Shown in pieces: positions 1 through 9,433 of a stretch of 64,000 nucleotides of DNA; the first letter of the stretch is position 1, and the number at the start of each line of letters is the position of its first letter. The DNA comes from Saussurea involucrata (Eukaryota; Streptophyta; Magnoliopsida; Asterales; Asteraceae), in contig CM066327.1 in assembly GCA_033807775.1 (NCBI GenBank), positions 89,736,295 through 89,800,294 of the forward strand, given 5' to 3'. Under the pieces are notes generated by a model. It saw only the letters and a list, made by a program, of their open reading frames with translations. It made no database searches and had not been told where the DNA came from. The translations under genes and the position numbers were made by a program.

Positions 1-2
1 AG

Positions 3-1913
3 CTGACTCGGAAGAATCTGAAGTTTGAATGGAAAGCAGAACAGGATGAGGCATTCAGAATATTGAAGGAGAAACTTTGCAGCGCACCGATATTAGCATT
101 GCCAGAAGGTTCCGATGATTTTGTGGTCTACAGTGATGCTTCTAAGCTGGGATTAGGATGTGTACTTATGCAACGTGGAAAGGTGATTGCCTATGCTTCT
201 CGTCAGCTAAAGGATCATGAAAGACAATATCCTACTCATGATATGGAACTTGCAGCAGTTGTCTTTGCATTGAAGATTTGGAGACATTATCTTTATGGTT
301 CTAAATGCCAAATTTTCACCGACCATAAGAGTCTCAAACATCTTTTCGATCAGAAGGAACTGAATATGAGGCAAAGAAGATGGTTGGAATTGGTAAATGA
401 TTACGATTGTGAAATCCTTTATCACCCCGGGAAGGCGAACGTGGTAGCAGATGCATTAAGTCATCAAGAAAGAAGTGGGACTCTTATCTTTGACGAATTA
501 CTGAAGTGCCAAATAGATGCTTATCAGGAAGAAAGTTTGAAATCAGAACGGTTAGTGGGAATATCAGCATTGTTTGGGAAAGATGACCGTGGGTTATTAT
601 GTATGGGAAACAGAATATGGGTGCCTCGTTTGGGTGGATTACGTGATCGTGTACTACAAGAAGCTCATCAATCTCGATTTTCTATTCATCCAGGTACAAA
701 TAAAATGTATAGAGATTTGAAACAATTCTATTGGTGGCCGGGAATGAAGAGAAGTGTTGCTAAGTATGTGGAAGATTGTACTACCTGCAAGAAAGTAAAG
801 ATTGAACATCAGAAGCCGTTTGGTCAGTTACAACGACTAGATATACCAATGTGGAAATGGGATCAGATCACTACTGATTTTATTACCAAGTTGCCTAGAA
901 CTTCAAAGGGATTCGATTCTATTTGGGTGATTGTGGATAGATTGACGAAGTCTGCTCATTTCTTGCCGATAAAAGAAACTGATTCCTTGGAACGTTTAGC
1001 TAAATTGTACATTAATGAAATAGTAACTCGACATGGAGTTCCAATCTCGATTATTTCCGATCGAGATAGTCGTTTTACTTCTAGATTTTGGAGAAGCTTT
1101 CAAAAAGAGATGGGAACGCAAATAAAATTGAGTACAGCTTATCATCCTCAGACTGACGGGCAGAGTGAAAGAACAATTCAGACTTTAGAAGATATGCTTC
1201 GGGCCTGTATAGTTGATTTTGGGGGATCGTGGGATAAACATCTGCCTTTGATAGAATTCGCCTACAACAACAGTTATCATTCCAGCATCCAAGCGGCACC
1301 GTTTGAAGTACTGTATGGAAGAAAATGTAAAACGCCTCTGTGTTGGAATGAAGTGGGGGAGAAACAATTAGCGGGGCCAGGAATAGTACAGTTAACAGCA
1401 GATAAAATTACGCAGATTCGGGACAGATTGAAAACGTCTCAAGACAGACAGAAAAGTTATGCATATCGACGCCGGAAACCGTTAGAGTTCCAAGTCGGGG
1501 AATTTGTGATGTTGAAAGTTTCGCCCTGGAACGGATTCATACGATTTGGGAAGCAAGGTAAACTTAGTCCGCGGTATATTGGGCCATTTGAAATTACGGA
1601 AAGGATCGGTGAAGTAGTGTACAGATTAGATCTTCCGTCGGAATTGAGCAGAATTCACAACGCGTTTCACGTATCGAATTTTCGGAAATGTTTAGTTACC
1701 CCAGATCAGGCAGTCTCTTTACCAGATATTCAGGTTGATGAAAAGTTAAACTATGTGGAGGAACCGGAAGCTATAGTTGATCACAAAGTCAAAGTATTGA
1801 GGAATAAAGAGATCAGGCAGGTAAAGGTTCAGTGGAAACATCATAGAGGTCACGATGCGACATGGGAATCAGAGTCGGATATGAGAGCCAAATACCCTCA
1901 TCTGTTCTCTTAA
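3..1913 (+). CDS. pol: Ty3/gypsy Pol, C-terminal part: RT end, RNase H, integrase, chromodomain (partial)
   Basis: The frame is open to the left edge, so this is the end of a larger Gag-Pol. In order: the end of RT; RNase H with acidic residues in YSDAS, DMEL, FTDH and VADAL; the integrase zinc region with HPGTNKMYRDLKQFYWWPGMK and the CTTCKK cysteines; the DDE core with D in TTDFITKLP, D in ISDRDSRF and E in GQSERTIQ; a GPFE/HNAFHVS module; and a C-terminal chromodomain of about 55 residues with VKVQWKHH and ATWE. RNase H removes the RNA template during reverse transcription, integrase joins the cDNA to host DNA, and chromodomains of this group direct insertion to marked chromatin. No stop or frameshift is seen. 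The lineage looks like Tekay/Del, which is inference. Confidence 0.93.
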   Translation: MTRKNLKFEWKAEQDEAFRILKEKLCSAPILALPEGSDDFVVYSDASKLGLGCVLMQRGKVIAYASRQLKDHERQYPTHDMELAAVVFALKIWRHYLYGSKCQIFTDHKSLKHLFDQKELNMRQRRWLELVNDYDCEILYHPGKANVVADALSHQERSGTLIFDELLKCQIDAYQEESLKSERLVGISALFGKDDRGLLCMGNRIWVPRLGGLRDRVLQEAHQSRFSIHPGTNKMYRDLKQFYWWPGMKRSVAKYVEDCTTCKKVKIEHQKPFGQLQRLDIPMWKWDQITTDFITKLPRTSKGFDSIWVIVDRLTKSAHFLPIKETDSLERLAKLYINEIVTRHGVPISIISDRDSRFTSRFWRSFQKEMGTQIKLSTAYHPQTDGQSERTIQTLEDMLRACIVDFGGSWDKHLPLIEFAYNNSYHSSIQAAPFEVLYGRKCKTPLCWNEVGEKQLAGPGIVQLTADKITQIRDRLKTSQDRQKSYAYRRRKPLEFQVGEFVMLKVSPWNGFIRFGKQGKLSPRYIGPFEITERIGEVVYRLDLPSELSRIHNAFHVSNFRKCLVTPDQAVSLPDIQVDEKLNYVEEPEAIVDHKVKVLRNKEIRQVKVQWKHHRGHDATWESESDMRAKYPHLFS

Positions 1914-1915
1914 CT

Positions 1916-1948
1916 GAATTCCGGGACGGAATTCTTTTAAGGGGGAGA
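1916..1948 (+). other. Pre-PPT hairpin and polypurine tract of element H
   Basis: A perfect 8-bp inverted repeat with a 3-nt loop (GAATTCCG-GGA-CGGAATTC, 1916-1934) lies right after the pol stop. It is followed by TTTT and the purine run AAGGGGGAGA, which abuts the LTR. The purine run is the expected plus-strand primer. The hairpin recurs at the same place in elements I and G. Confidence 0.8.
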
Positions 1949-3636
1949 TGTTGTAATAACCAGGTATTTTATCTAATTTAAATTTGAGAAATTTTATAAG
2001 TATTGATTTTAGTATTTTATGGAGTTAGGAGTCAAGGGATAAGTTCCAACTTTTATTTGAAAGATTAGGGGTATTTATTGCCAAGTGAGATAAACTTAGG
2101 GTTTGTTTGGTCATTTTGCCAAACATTACACCCACCACCGCCTCTAATACTTCATTTAGAAGATGATGTCTTCTTCTAGCATAACCTAGAAATATCTTAG
2201 AAGTTGTGTGTGTGAAAGTTTGGTTTAGAGATAGAGAGAAGGAAATCGAAGGAGAAATTAAGAAGAAGAAGAAGGAAAGCATAGGATTGCTGCTGGAATT
2301 ACTAGAACAACTGAAGAAATCAAGGTAACAATTCTGCACAATTCATATTTTAAGTGTTTTAATTCTTAAAAGTGTTCTTGAGTTTGCAAGATAAGTTTTA
2401 AGTGGGTTTTGGTTAAAAATGGATGTTTTGAGGAATCTGAGCTTATGGTTAGGTTATGTTATTAGTCTTAAACATATCTGCAAATTATCAGAAACATCCA
2501 TGCTTTAAATCTGCAAAATTTCTGGGTTTAGGACGAACTTAGTTAACTGAGACATTCATCGAAGTCGCAATGGACGACTGCGACATTCATCGAAGTCGCA
2601 ATGGTTGGTTGAGACTTGATTATGAAGTCGCAATGGTCGTTTGCGATTTGGCTTGGAATCGCAGTAGTTGATTGCGATTTGGGTTTGGAATCGCAGTAGT
2701 TGATTGCGATTTGGGTTTGGAATCGCAGTAGTTGATTGCGACTTAGGATTGAAGTCGCAATAGTGGGTTGCGATTTCGGGGTGAAGTCGCAGTAGATGGT
2801 TGCGACATGGTACTATTCATTGCGATTTTAATTTACTTTTTAGTGGGTTGCGACTTGAGTCGAGGATTTCGTAAGTTTAGTTTTAAAAGAGATATTTGGT
2901 ATTTTATATGATTTTAGATTTTGTGAAGGATCGACATACGTGATATTAACTTGGGAAGACTTTTGTGATAAACATATCAGGTGAGTTTTTCTTTAAAGAG
3001 TATTTTACTGGAATGCATTATGTGAATAACGAATGTTTGATAAAGTGTATGAATATGTCATACGTGGGTGATTATAATATATTGAGATATTATAATTACG
3101 TGAGTATTATATGAAAATATAATACGTGGCCGGGCTTTGGACCGGTGTGTTAAATTGGCTCGCAACCAATAATATTGGCCATTGATGGAGGGATAAGGTG
3201 GTATGAGACAAGTATGAAGCACAAATTGTGGTTGGTATTTATTTACGTATGATATATGTGTATTTATATAAAAAGTGTTTATATAAATGAATTTATAAAG
3301 ATTACAAATATCAGAGATTTTCTCACTAGACCCTTAGGTCTAACCCTCATTTTCTGTTTTAAAAATTATGTATTCCAGGTGGTGGTTCCAGTAAGAACAA
3401 GTAAATAGAGTACTTGTTGGCTAGCTTTTGAGAAGATGATCATCATGATGCTATGAATGCTTTTGTACTTATAATTTTATTGTTATTACTATGTAACTCA
3501 AAGTGGTTCAAGTTGTACTGAAATTTTTATTTTTGTTCAGACTTTAGTTGGGACCAAATGTGAAATATGAAGTACTTTGTTGTAAACATGTTATGGATTA
3601 TATGTTGTATGTATATTTGGAAGTTGGGTTGTTACA
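1949..3636 (+). repeat. 3' LTR of element H
   Basis: It begins TGTTGTAATAACC directly after the polypurine tract and ends GGGTTGTTACA, with TG...CA termini, at 1688 bp. It carries a tandem hairpin array near 2543-2860 and a TA-rich stretch with TATATAA-like boxes near 3260-3300. The end motif and the block around CTCACTAGACC-TCTAACCCTCATTTT are shared with the LTRs of I and G, so the three are related families. Confidence 0.88.
2543..2860 (+). repeat. Tandem hairpin minisatellite in the H LTR
   Basis: Repeats of about 32 bp (clearest starts 2655, 2687 and 2719) each hold an inverted pair, AATCGCA...TGCGATT or AAGTCGCAA...TTGCGACTT, so each unit can fold as a small stem. Flanking units are more diverged. 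Confidence 0.8.
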
Positions 3637-4019
3637 AGAGAGAGGATGAGGAGTTGAGCACAGTGCACGAGTCTTACTTGGTATTTAATTATTTGTGGTA
3701 TATGTGTGTTTTTATAAAAAGGATTTCTAAACTGACAGGGATTTTCTCACTAGACCTTTTGGTCTAACCCTCATTTTCCTTTCAAAAATATGTATTCCAG
3801 GTCAAGGATCTTTTGTTAGCAAAGGGAAGGATAAAGCATAGGATGCGGTTGCTAGCTGACGAAGATTAGGATATGTTTACGTTTCTTTTGTATTGTATAG
3901 TTTTGAGACTTTGGGACCGAATGTGAATTATCATGTATTTTGTTATGAAAGTAACGACGTTGTGTATGAAATGCTAATTGTTGTATATTATGTATGTTTT
4001 GGGATACCGGGTCGTTACA
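3637..4019 (+). repeat. 5' LTR remnant of element I
   Basis: The last 383 bp of the LTR, from GAGGATGAGGAGTTGAGC to GGTCGTTACA. The same sequence ends the 3' LTR at 8950-9323 with only a few differences. Confidence 0.88.
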
Positions 4020-4021
4020 GA

Positions 4022-4034
4022 TGGTATCAGAGCC
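4022..4034 (+). other. Primer binding site of element I (initiator Met tRNA)
   Basis: TGGTATCAGAGCC lies two bases after the LTR end. It is the usual complement of the 3' end of plant initiator Met tRNA and primes minus-strand cDNA. Confidence 0.9.
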
Positions 4035-4277
4035 CTAGTTTAAGGGATTTAGGTATTTGTACCCGTACCTAGACTTAAACTGCATGTGAAGTAGGATGTC
4101 CTTGATATATTAGAACCTTGGGATGCTAAGTATAAAAGGTAGAAGGAACATCATGTAAGGTAATTTCAGATTACACCTGGCCAGTGTAATTGTGATCTTA
4201 CAGGTGCATGTTTGAACTGGAATACCTTGTTATATGGGGTATGTGCTTATGTGTATATTAACCTTGTTGAATCGACA

Positions 4278-4560
4278 GAGTGGCAAGTCGGACTCGATGT
4301 ATGGATAGAAACGAAGACAGGTATATTTATATAAACTCTACACGTGCTAAAGTGTTATTTGACTTCGGTGCAAACCGAATTAATTGTGTTTTCGTTCTTT
4401 TGTTGCTTGTGTGCATTAGAAAAGAACTTGATAATTGTGTTGGCGATATAGACGGGTGTGGAGTGCCTATTAAGTTATTTTCGATAATCTTGTTAGAATT
4501 CGAGGTAGTAGTAAGCATAGGATGGTGTTGGAACATGATCTTGTTAAAACTTTTGAGTAG
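4278..4560 (+). pseudogene. Gag start fused by deletion to a protease remnant (element I)
   Basis: The leader matches G up to the G gag start, where I has GTGGCAAG in place of ATGGCAAG. After about 35 bp the sequence jumps to what follows gag in G. The 94-residue reading frame has VLFDFGANR, a degraded retropepsin active site (family form DSGA), then PIKLFSIILLEFEVVVS, like the end of the gypsy protease. Most of gag, including its zinc knuckles, is therefore missing. Not functional. Confidence 0.65.
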
Positions 4561-7500
4561 GTAATGATAAGTGATCCTCGGTAATTCGGTATGAGAAGAT
4601 AAAGTTGATATACTGGAATAAGTGAGGTTATGATGAAAGTAAGGAATGGTTGGGGGATTGATTTAAAGTTTTCAATTGTTAGCAAATTCAATTGGAAGTG
4701 TAAAGGAAGAGTTGCAGCATGGTATGAGTCATCTTCTTCAAAGTTTGATTTCTTCTTCTTTTCTTCTCTATATTGATTAGGCAAGTTTATGGTTGGGGAT
4801 TTGATAATCCAATTGTTGGTTGAGTTTTAATCCATAAGAAAGAAAGCAAATGATTTTAGGATTGATTCCCTATGAATTTTGATCAAATCAGTAAGCAGCT
4901 TCATCATGTTTGCTTGATAGATCTTCATTTTTCCATGGATTGAGTTTTTGAGTTTTGGAGTGATAGATTTGATGAGTTTTATGTCGTTTAAAATGATGGT
5001 TATTAGTTCTTAATGTTTATGGTATCAAAAATATCGATTTGGGAGCCTTAGAACTGATTTGGGAAGTTTAAGGATGAGAAACCCTTGATTTTTGAGAGAA
5101 GTCTCGTGAATGGGGCAGACCAGTGCTCTGCGCATTTGGCTGCGCGTCTGGAGGCGTGCCACTAGGGGCGCCAAGCCCTGTTCCCAAAACCTTGTTCCCA
5201 TTTCGCCGTTCGTTCGGGTCTAGGATCGAAGTGTTGATTGGGGGTTTGGTCTTAGGGATTATTGGGAATATTTTGAGGATGTAATTAGATGGTTTAACAC
5301 CATCTTTGTGGCTCCAATTTAGGTATTCGGTTTGAACTAAAGTGTATCCCGGAGCGTGTGTCGAAGTACTAAGGCTAAGGTGAGTTCCCTTACCTTCTTT
5401 GTGTGAATGAAAAGTTTTACGAAAGGTTTTCATAACTGATTATGGTTACGAGCATGTTGATCGGATTAAATTATTTAAAAGGTTTTTTATTATGCGATGT
5501 GAAAACGTTTATATAAGCATGTGAATTGTTTACATGTTCATTTCTACGTAATTGTTGATTGCATGCTGTTTTGAAGTTGTTACTATGTTTGGAGTCGGAT
5601 TGCACAGTGGAGAACAATTATGAATGCCGTACCTGGCTTAATAAGGTGATGAAAAGTTGAGACCACTGTGCAATACCCTTATGTGGAGTCGAGCTTTTGA
5701 ATTCGGAATGTCTGTATGATTGTAGTTTGAACTATTGCTTGGTTATGTAAGAATGGTTTTATTTACGGTAAGATTAGAAAGGGTCGAAGTGAATCCTTGT
5801 GGTGGAATGGTAATAAGTAGCGTTACGTTACTTGATGTAATATTATCGGCGATAGGTCTGGGTATTGGATAGGTTGACAAAAATTTGATTTTTACACTAT
5901 GAAAAGTCTTGTGTTTTTCCTCAAGTGAGAACGGTGGGGGTATAAGTTGGTTATGAAGCTTGGGATGAAGTGGGTTCTGTTAGGAAGTGTGATGGGTGTG
6001 CTTAATTACTGTTGTTCTGATTTTGTTAAATGAGAGAAGTGTGATGGCCTGAGTGTAAAGAATAACGGTAGTGTGTGAAGTCTTGAACTGGTCATGAAGG
6101 CGACAGTTTAGTGTGTTGTGAAGATTATACTCATTGTGATTGTTGACGCTATCAAAAAGGGTATTGTTTAAATGTGTGGGGTGATGTGGATAAGATGGTG
6201 GCAGTTTATAATTAATGAGCGTGCGAGGTGTGGTATTAATGAATTTTTGTAAGGTTAAATGGTGGATTAGTGATGATATGGGATGAGTGTAAGTGAAAAC
6301 CTCTGCTCGGGATTTTGTTTATAAGTTGTTCAGATATGACAAAAGTATGTGTGGAAAGGCATGGATGTCTAAGTGGTGCGTAGTATTGTTATTCGAGAAT
6401 AAGAGAATGGAGTGGCAGTAGATGGTTAGCTAAGGAGTGGAGTATTACCGTTTGAGAAATGAAAAGTGTGTGGTTGCTTCGAGCATTGAGTGTGATTTCG
6501 GATTAACTCGGTTAAGTTCCTGGTATGAGGTGTGGTGAAATTGTTGGTTAAGTATGGTAATCATTGAAATTGGGTGTGTGCGTTGGTTTGGAAGTGAAAG
6601 AAAGCTAGCTCGTAGGTGAGCACCTTCTAGTGAGTTGTCCTTGTGGAAAACATGTTTTATATTGAGAAGAGAGTGGAGGAAAGTAGTCGAATGTAATGCT
6701 CAGGATGAAGGACCATTGGATAGGACATGATAGTAGTGCGAGAGTGATGTTGTGGCAAGTGTGGGAATCAATTGTTATCTATGGTTCGTGATCGGTGTAA
6801 TTCATGCGAGAAAGTGTTGTCTGTCTTAAACGTATTTTGGGTTAGAGAAGCGACGATAGAGTTGTGTATAGTCTATGGAGAAAAGTTTAACTGCGGGTTA
6901 AGGTGATACTCCAAGTTGATTCTGTGATTTATGGGAGAGTAGAGTGTTGTTATTTTTGGAGTGTTGGATTGTTATTGTAACTTTTAGTGGAACCGTTTGA
7001 TTAGGCTTGGTCTTGCGTGTGTGAATATGATTTTGATGAATGATTTAGTGGCAAGAGTAATTAAGTATTGATGTGTGATTATCGTGGTTATGCTATGCTA
7101 GCATGAGAAATGGGAATGGTAGAATGAGGTATACGGGTTTGTTAAAATTAAGGAACTTATCCATAATAAAAAAATGATTTTGTTGAGTATAATTTTATTT
7201 CATGGAAGAGTATAAGAAATAGATTGTAATTGCTAAGCAAGTTAATATTAGCGAGGTAAATGTTCCGAGTAAGCATAAAAGGTGGTGTTATTTGGATTAG
7301 TTTCATGTGGGTATAAGTTATTTTCTTTTTGTGATATAAGTGATCTATCGAGTTATTTTGAATATTCGGGGGATTTGATTATTTTAAAATTGGGATCGAC
7401 TTTGTGGGATGGAATAATTGAATAAATTGCGGATGATGTGTGTAAAGTGTGGTTAGTATTAATAAGTGGGTGATTATCGTTGTTTTAAGGGGGCGGATTT

Positions 7501-7684
7501 CTTGTGTGGAATTAAGATTCTTGATAATTTGGTTTGAAATATTGAAGTAGGAACAAATGGTAAACTAGAAGCAGTAAAGCGGTTGGTCTAGTAAAAAGTC
7601 CTTTGAGGGTTCCGTAAACAGTTTAATGTGTTCAAAGAATTTGATATCAATTCGGTAGTAGTTACCTTAGTTCGTTGCTTGAGT
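4561..7684 (+). other. Coding-poor internal region of element I
   Basis: About 3.1 kb with no recognisable RT, RNase H or integrase on either strand. It is G/T-rich on this strand and has only short chance ORFs. GC-rich DNA at 5106-5230 followed by GGTGAGTTCCCTT resembles the interior of a gypsy LTR, so a diverged LTR remnant may lie at about 5000-5900. G lacks this whole block. It may be a decayed pol or a non-coding spacer of the LARD type. Confidence 0.5.
5600..5674. repeat. 12-bp perfect inverted repeat
   Basis: ATTGCACAGTGG at 5600-5611 and its exact complement CCACTGTGCAAT at 5663-5674 enclose 51 bases. Role unknown. Confidence 0.6.
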
Positions 7685-7720
7685 GAATTCCGGGACGGAA
7701 TTCTTTTAAGGGGGAGATAA
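7685..7720 (+). other. Pre-PPT hairpin and polypurine tract of element I
   Basis: The same 19-nt hairpin as in H and G (7685-7703), then TTTT and AAGGGGGAGATAA directly before the LTR. Confidence 0.85.
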
Positions 7721-9323
7721 TGTAATACCCTGGGTAAGTTCGTTAGTCAAACGTTAGTTCCGTTAAAATGTTGTTAACTTTAAAGTTTAAGGTTTAGGGT
7801 GGGTTTGGTTAATTTAGAGGTTTAAAGGTGTTTTAGTTATTATGGTTAGTTTAAGGTCTAAAGTGATAAATTAAGTTAGATATTATCCCTTCTGAATTCA
7901 GATATTATCACAAGCAGAAAATCAGTAAAGTTAGTGTGGGTGTGCGTGTTGAGAGAAAGCAAGAAGAGAAAAGAAGGGTTTTGTGCTAAAGGGTTCAAAT
8001 TGGTGTGCTTGGAAGATGAATTAAGGTATGTTCCTTTGTATTTTATGTTTGTAATTGCTTTTAGATAGTTCCTATAGGAGTAGAATAGTCAAAATCACAT
8101 CTGTTAATGATTCAGTCGATTTCTGGGTGAAAATGGGATAAACAGTCAGAGGTGTCCGGATGATATGAAGGTATCCGGGTAGTTTCTTGGGTGGTGTCCG
8201 GGTAGTTTATTGATAGTGTCCGGATGATTTGTTTGATGATTTCCGGATGAATTAGATACCGGATGACGTCCGGATTACCTTGGTGTCCGGATTCCTTGTG
8301 TTGTCCGGAAAAGTCGAGTTGTCCGGATTGGTCTGTGTTGTCCGGATAATTCATGTTATCCGGGTTAGTGATGCTGTCCGGAAAAGTTGGGTTGTCCGGG
8401 TGGCTTTGGGCTGTCCGGAAACTATAGCTGTTTGGTTGTTTTGATGGCGAGAGTTAGGTAGATTTATCTAGAGTTCACGTGTTCAAATGGTAAGGGGATA
8501 TTTGTAATTAATCTGTTTCAGATTCTGTGGATTTGGATTAAAAGACTGAATCTTTTGGAGAAAGGCTTGGAAGTGTTTATGGATAAGCGATCGAGGTGAG
8601 TTTTACTTTTAAAAACGTTTTCAACTGGGATACATATATATGTGATATATATATGAGATGGATATGTATGGATTGGATACGTGATATATGGTGTGATTAC
8701 GTGTTTATGATTGAGATGGATATGTGATTGAAATGTAATGAAAGTTTTATAAATGACAATATGATATATTGGTACATATATATATTGTATTTATCTGTGC
8801 ATTACACTACACGAATATACGTTAGCCGAAACTGTAGTCGGCGGAGGTGTTTGCTGTAGTTGTTGTACAGCGGTGCTGTAGTTGTTGTACAACGGTGTTG
8901 TTGGCTCGCAACCAACTAATATGGCCATGGGAATGAGGATGAGAGAGAGGATGAGGGGTTGAGCACAGTGCACGAGTCTTACTTGGTATTTAATTATTTG
9001 TGGTATATGTGTGTTTCTATAAAAAGGATTTCTAAACTGACAGGGATTTTCTCACTAGACCTTTTGGTCTAACCCTCATTTTCCTTTCAAAAATATGTAT
9101 TCCAGGTCAAGGATCTTTTGTTAGCAAAGGGAAGGATAAAGCATAGGATGCGGTTGCTAGCTGGCGAAGATTAGGATATGTTTCCTTTTTTTTGTATTGT
9201 ATAGTTTTGAGACTTTGGGACCGAATGTGAATTATCATGTATTTTGTTATGAAAGTAACGACGTTGTGTATGAAATGCTAATTGTTGTATATTATGTATG
9301 TTTTGGGATACCGGGTCGTTACA
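7721..9323 (+). repeat. 3' LTR of element I
   Basis: 1603 bp, from TGTAATACCCTGGGTAAG to GGTCGTTACA. The start is close to the G LTR start (TGTAATACCCCGGGTAAG). It contains a GTCCGG array near 8148-8415, a TA-rich promoter-like zone at 8630-8800 and a small GCTGTAGTTGTTGTAC repeat at 8826-8905. Confidence 0.88.
8148..8415 (+). repeat. GTCCGG(A/G)T minisatellite in the I LTR
   Basis: More than ten imperfect units of about 16-25 bp, each holding TGTCCGGAT, TGTCCGGGT or ATCCGG. It occupies the same LTR position as the unrelated arrays of H and G. Confidence 0.8.
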
Positions 9324-9412
9324 TACAAACACACAGATTTTATTTTTCTAAATTGTTTATTGATAAATCATTAACAATTTACAGCTTGTTGCAGAACAAG
9401 ATTAAGGATAAA
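9324..9412 (-). repeat. 89-bp fragment of a SIRE-type (A/F family) LTR
   Basis: TACAAACACACAGATTTTAT through ATTAAGGATAAA matches the A and F LTRs (for example 40497-40585) with a few differences. It begins exactly at the end of the I 3' LTR and breaks off at 9412. Confidence 0.85.
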
Positions 9413-9433
9413 TCCTTTTAAGGTGGGGAGGAT
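9413..9433 (+). other. Polypurine tract of a gypsy element, upstream of the D LTR
   Basis: CCTTTTAAGGTGGGGAGGAT lies directly before the LTR start at 9434 and parallels the TTTTAAGGGGGAGAT tracts of H, I and G. A PPT belongs before a 3' LTR, yet a PBS and gag follow this LTR. Confidence 0.6.

Larger units (their letters stand above)
1..3636 (+). mobile_element. Element H: Ty3/gypsy chromovirus, 3' part
   Basis: The 3' end of a chromodomain-bearing Ty3/gypsy retrotransposon; its 5' LTR, gag, protease and RT lie left of the window. What is visible is the pol 3' end, a hairpin, a polypurine tract and a complete 3' LTR ending in TTGTTACA. The bases after 3636 continue mid-LTR sequence of element I, so H inserted into the I 5' LTR. 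Its left target duplication is outside the window. The open pol frame suggests a fairly recent insertion. Confidence 0.9.
3637..9323 (+). mobile_element. Element I: decayed Ty3/gypsy-type element
   Basis: The 5' LTR remnant (3637-4019) is followed by a Met-tRNA PBS, a long coding-poor internal region, a hairpin with PPT and a complete 3' LTR (7721-9323). The 383-bp 5' LTR remnant matches the end of the 3' LTR almost base for base. The rest of the 5' LTR was displaced left of the window by H. After 9323 comes a scrap of SIRE-type LTR, suggesting I had inserted into such an LTR. It shares its leader, PPT region and LTR ends with element G. Confidence 0.85.

Noticed and set aside
5068..5433. 121-residue ORF on the - strand
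   Set aside because: No recognisable motif, lies in decayed repeat DNA, and its Pro/Ser-rich reading looks like chance translation of a GC-rich stretch.
8148..8415. Regular short repeats that could be taken for a CRISPR array
   Set aside because: Units are imperfect, spacers are not unique, there are no cas genes, and the array lies inside a plant LTR.
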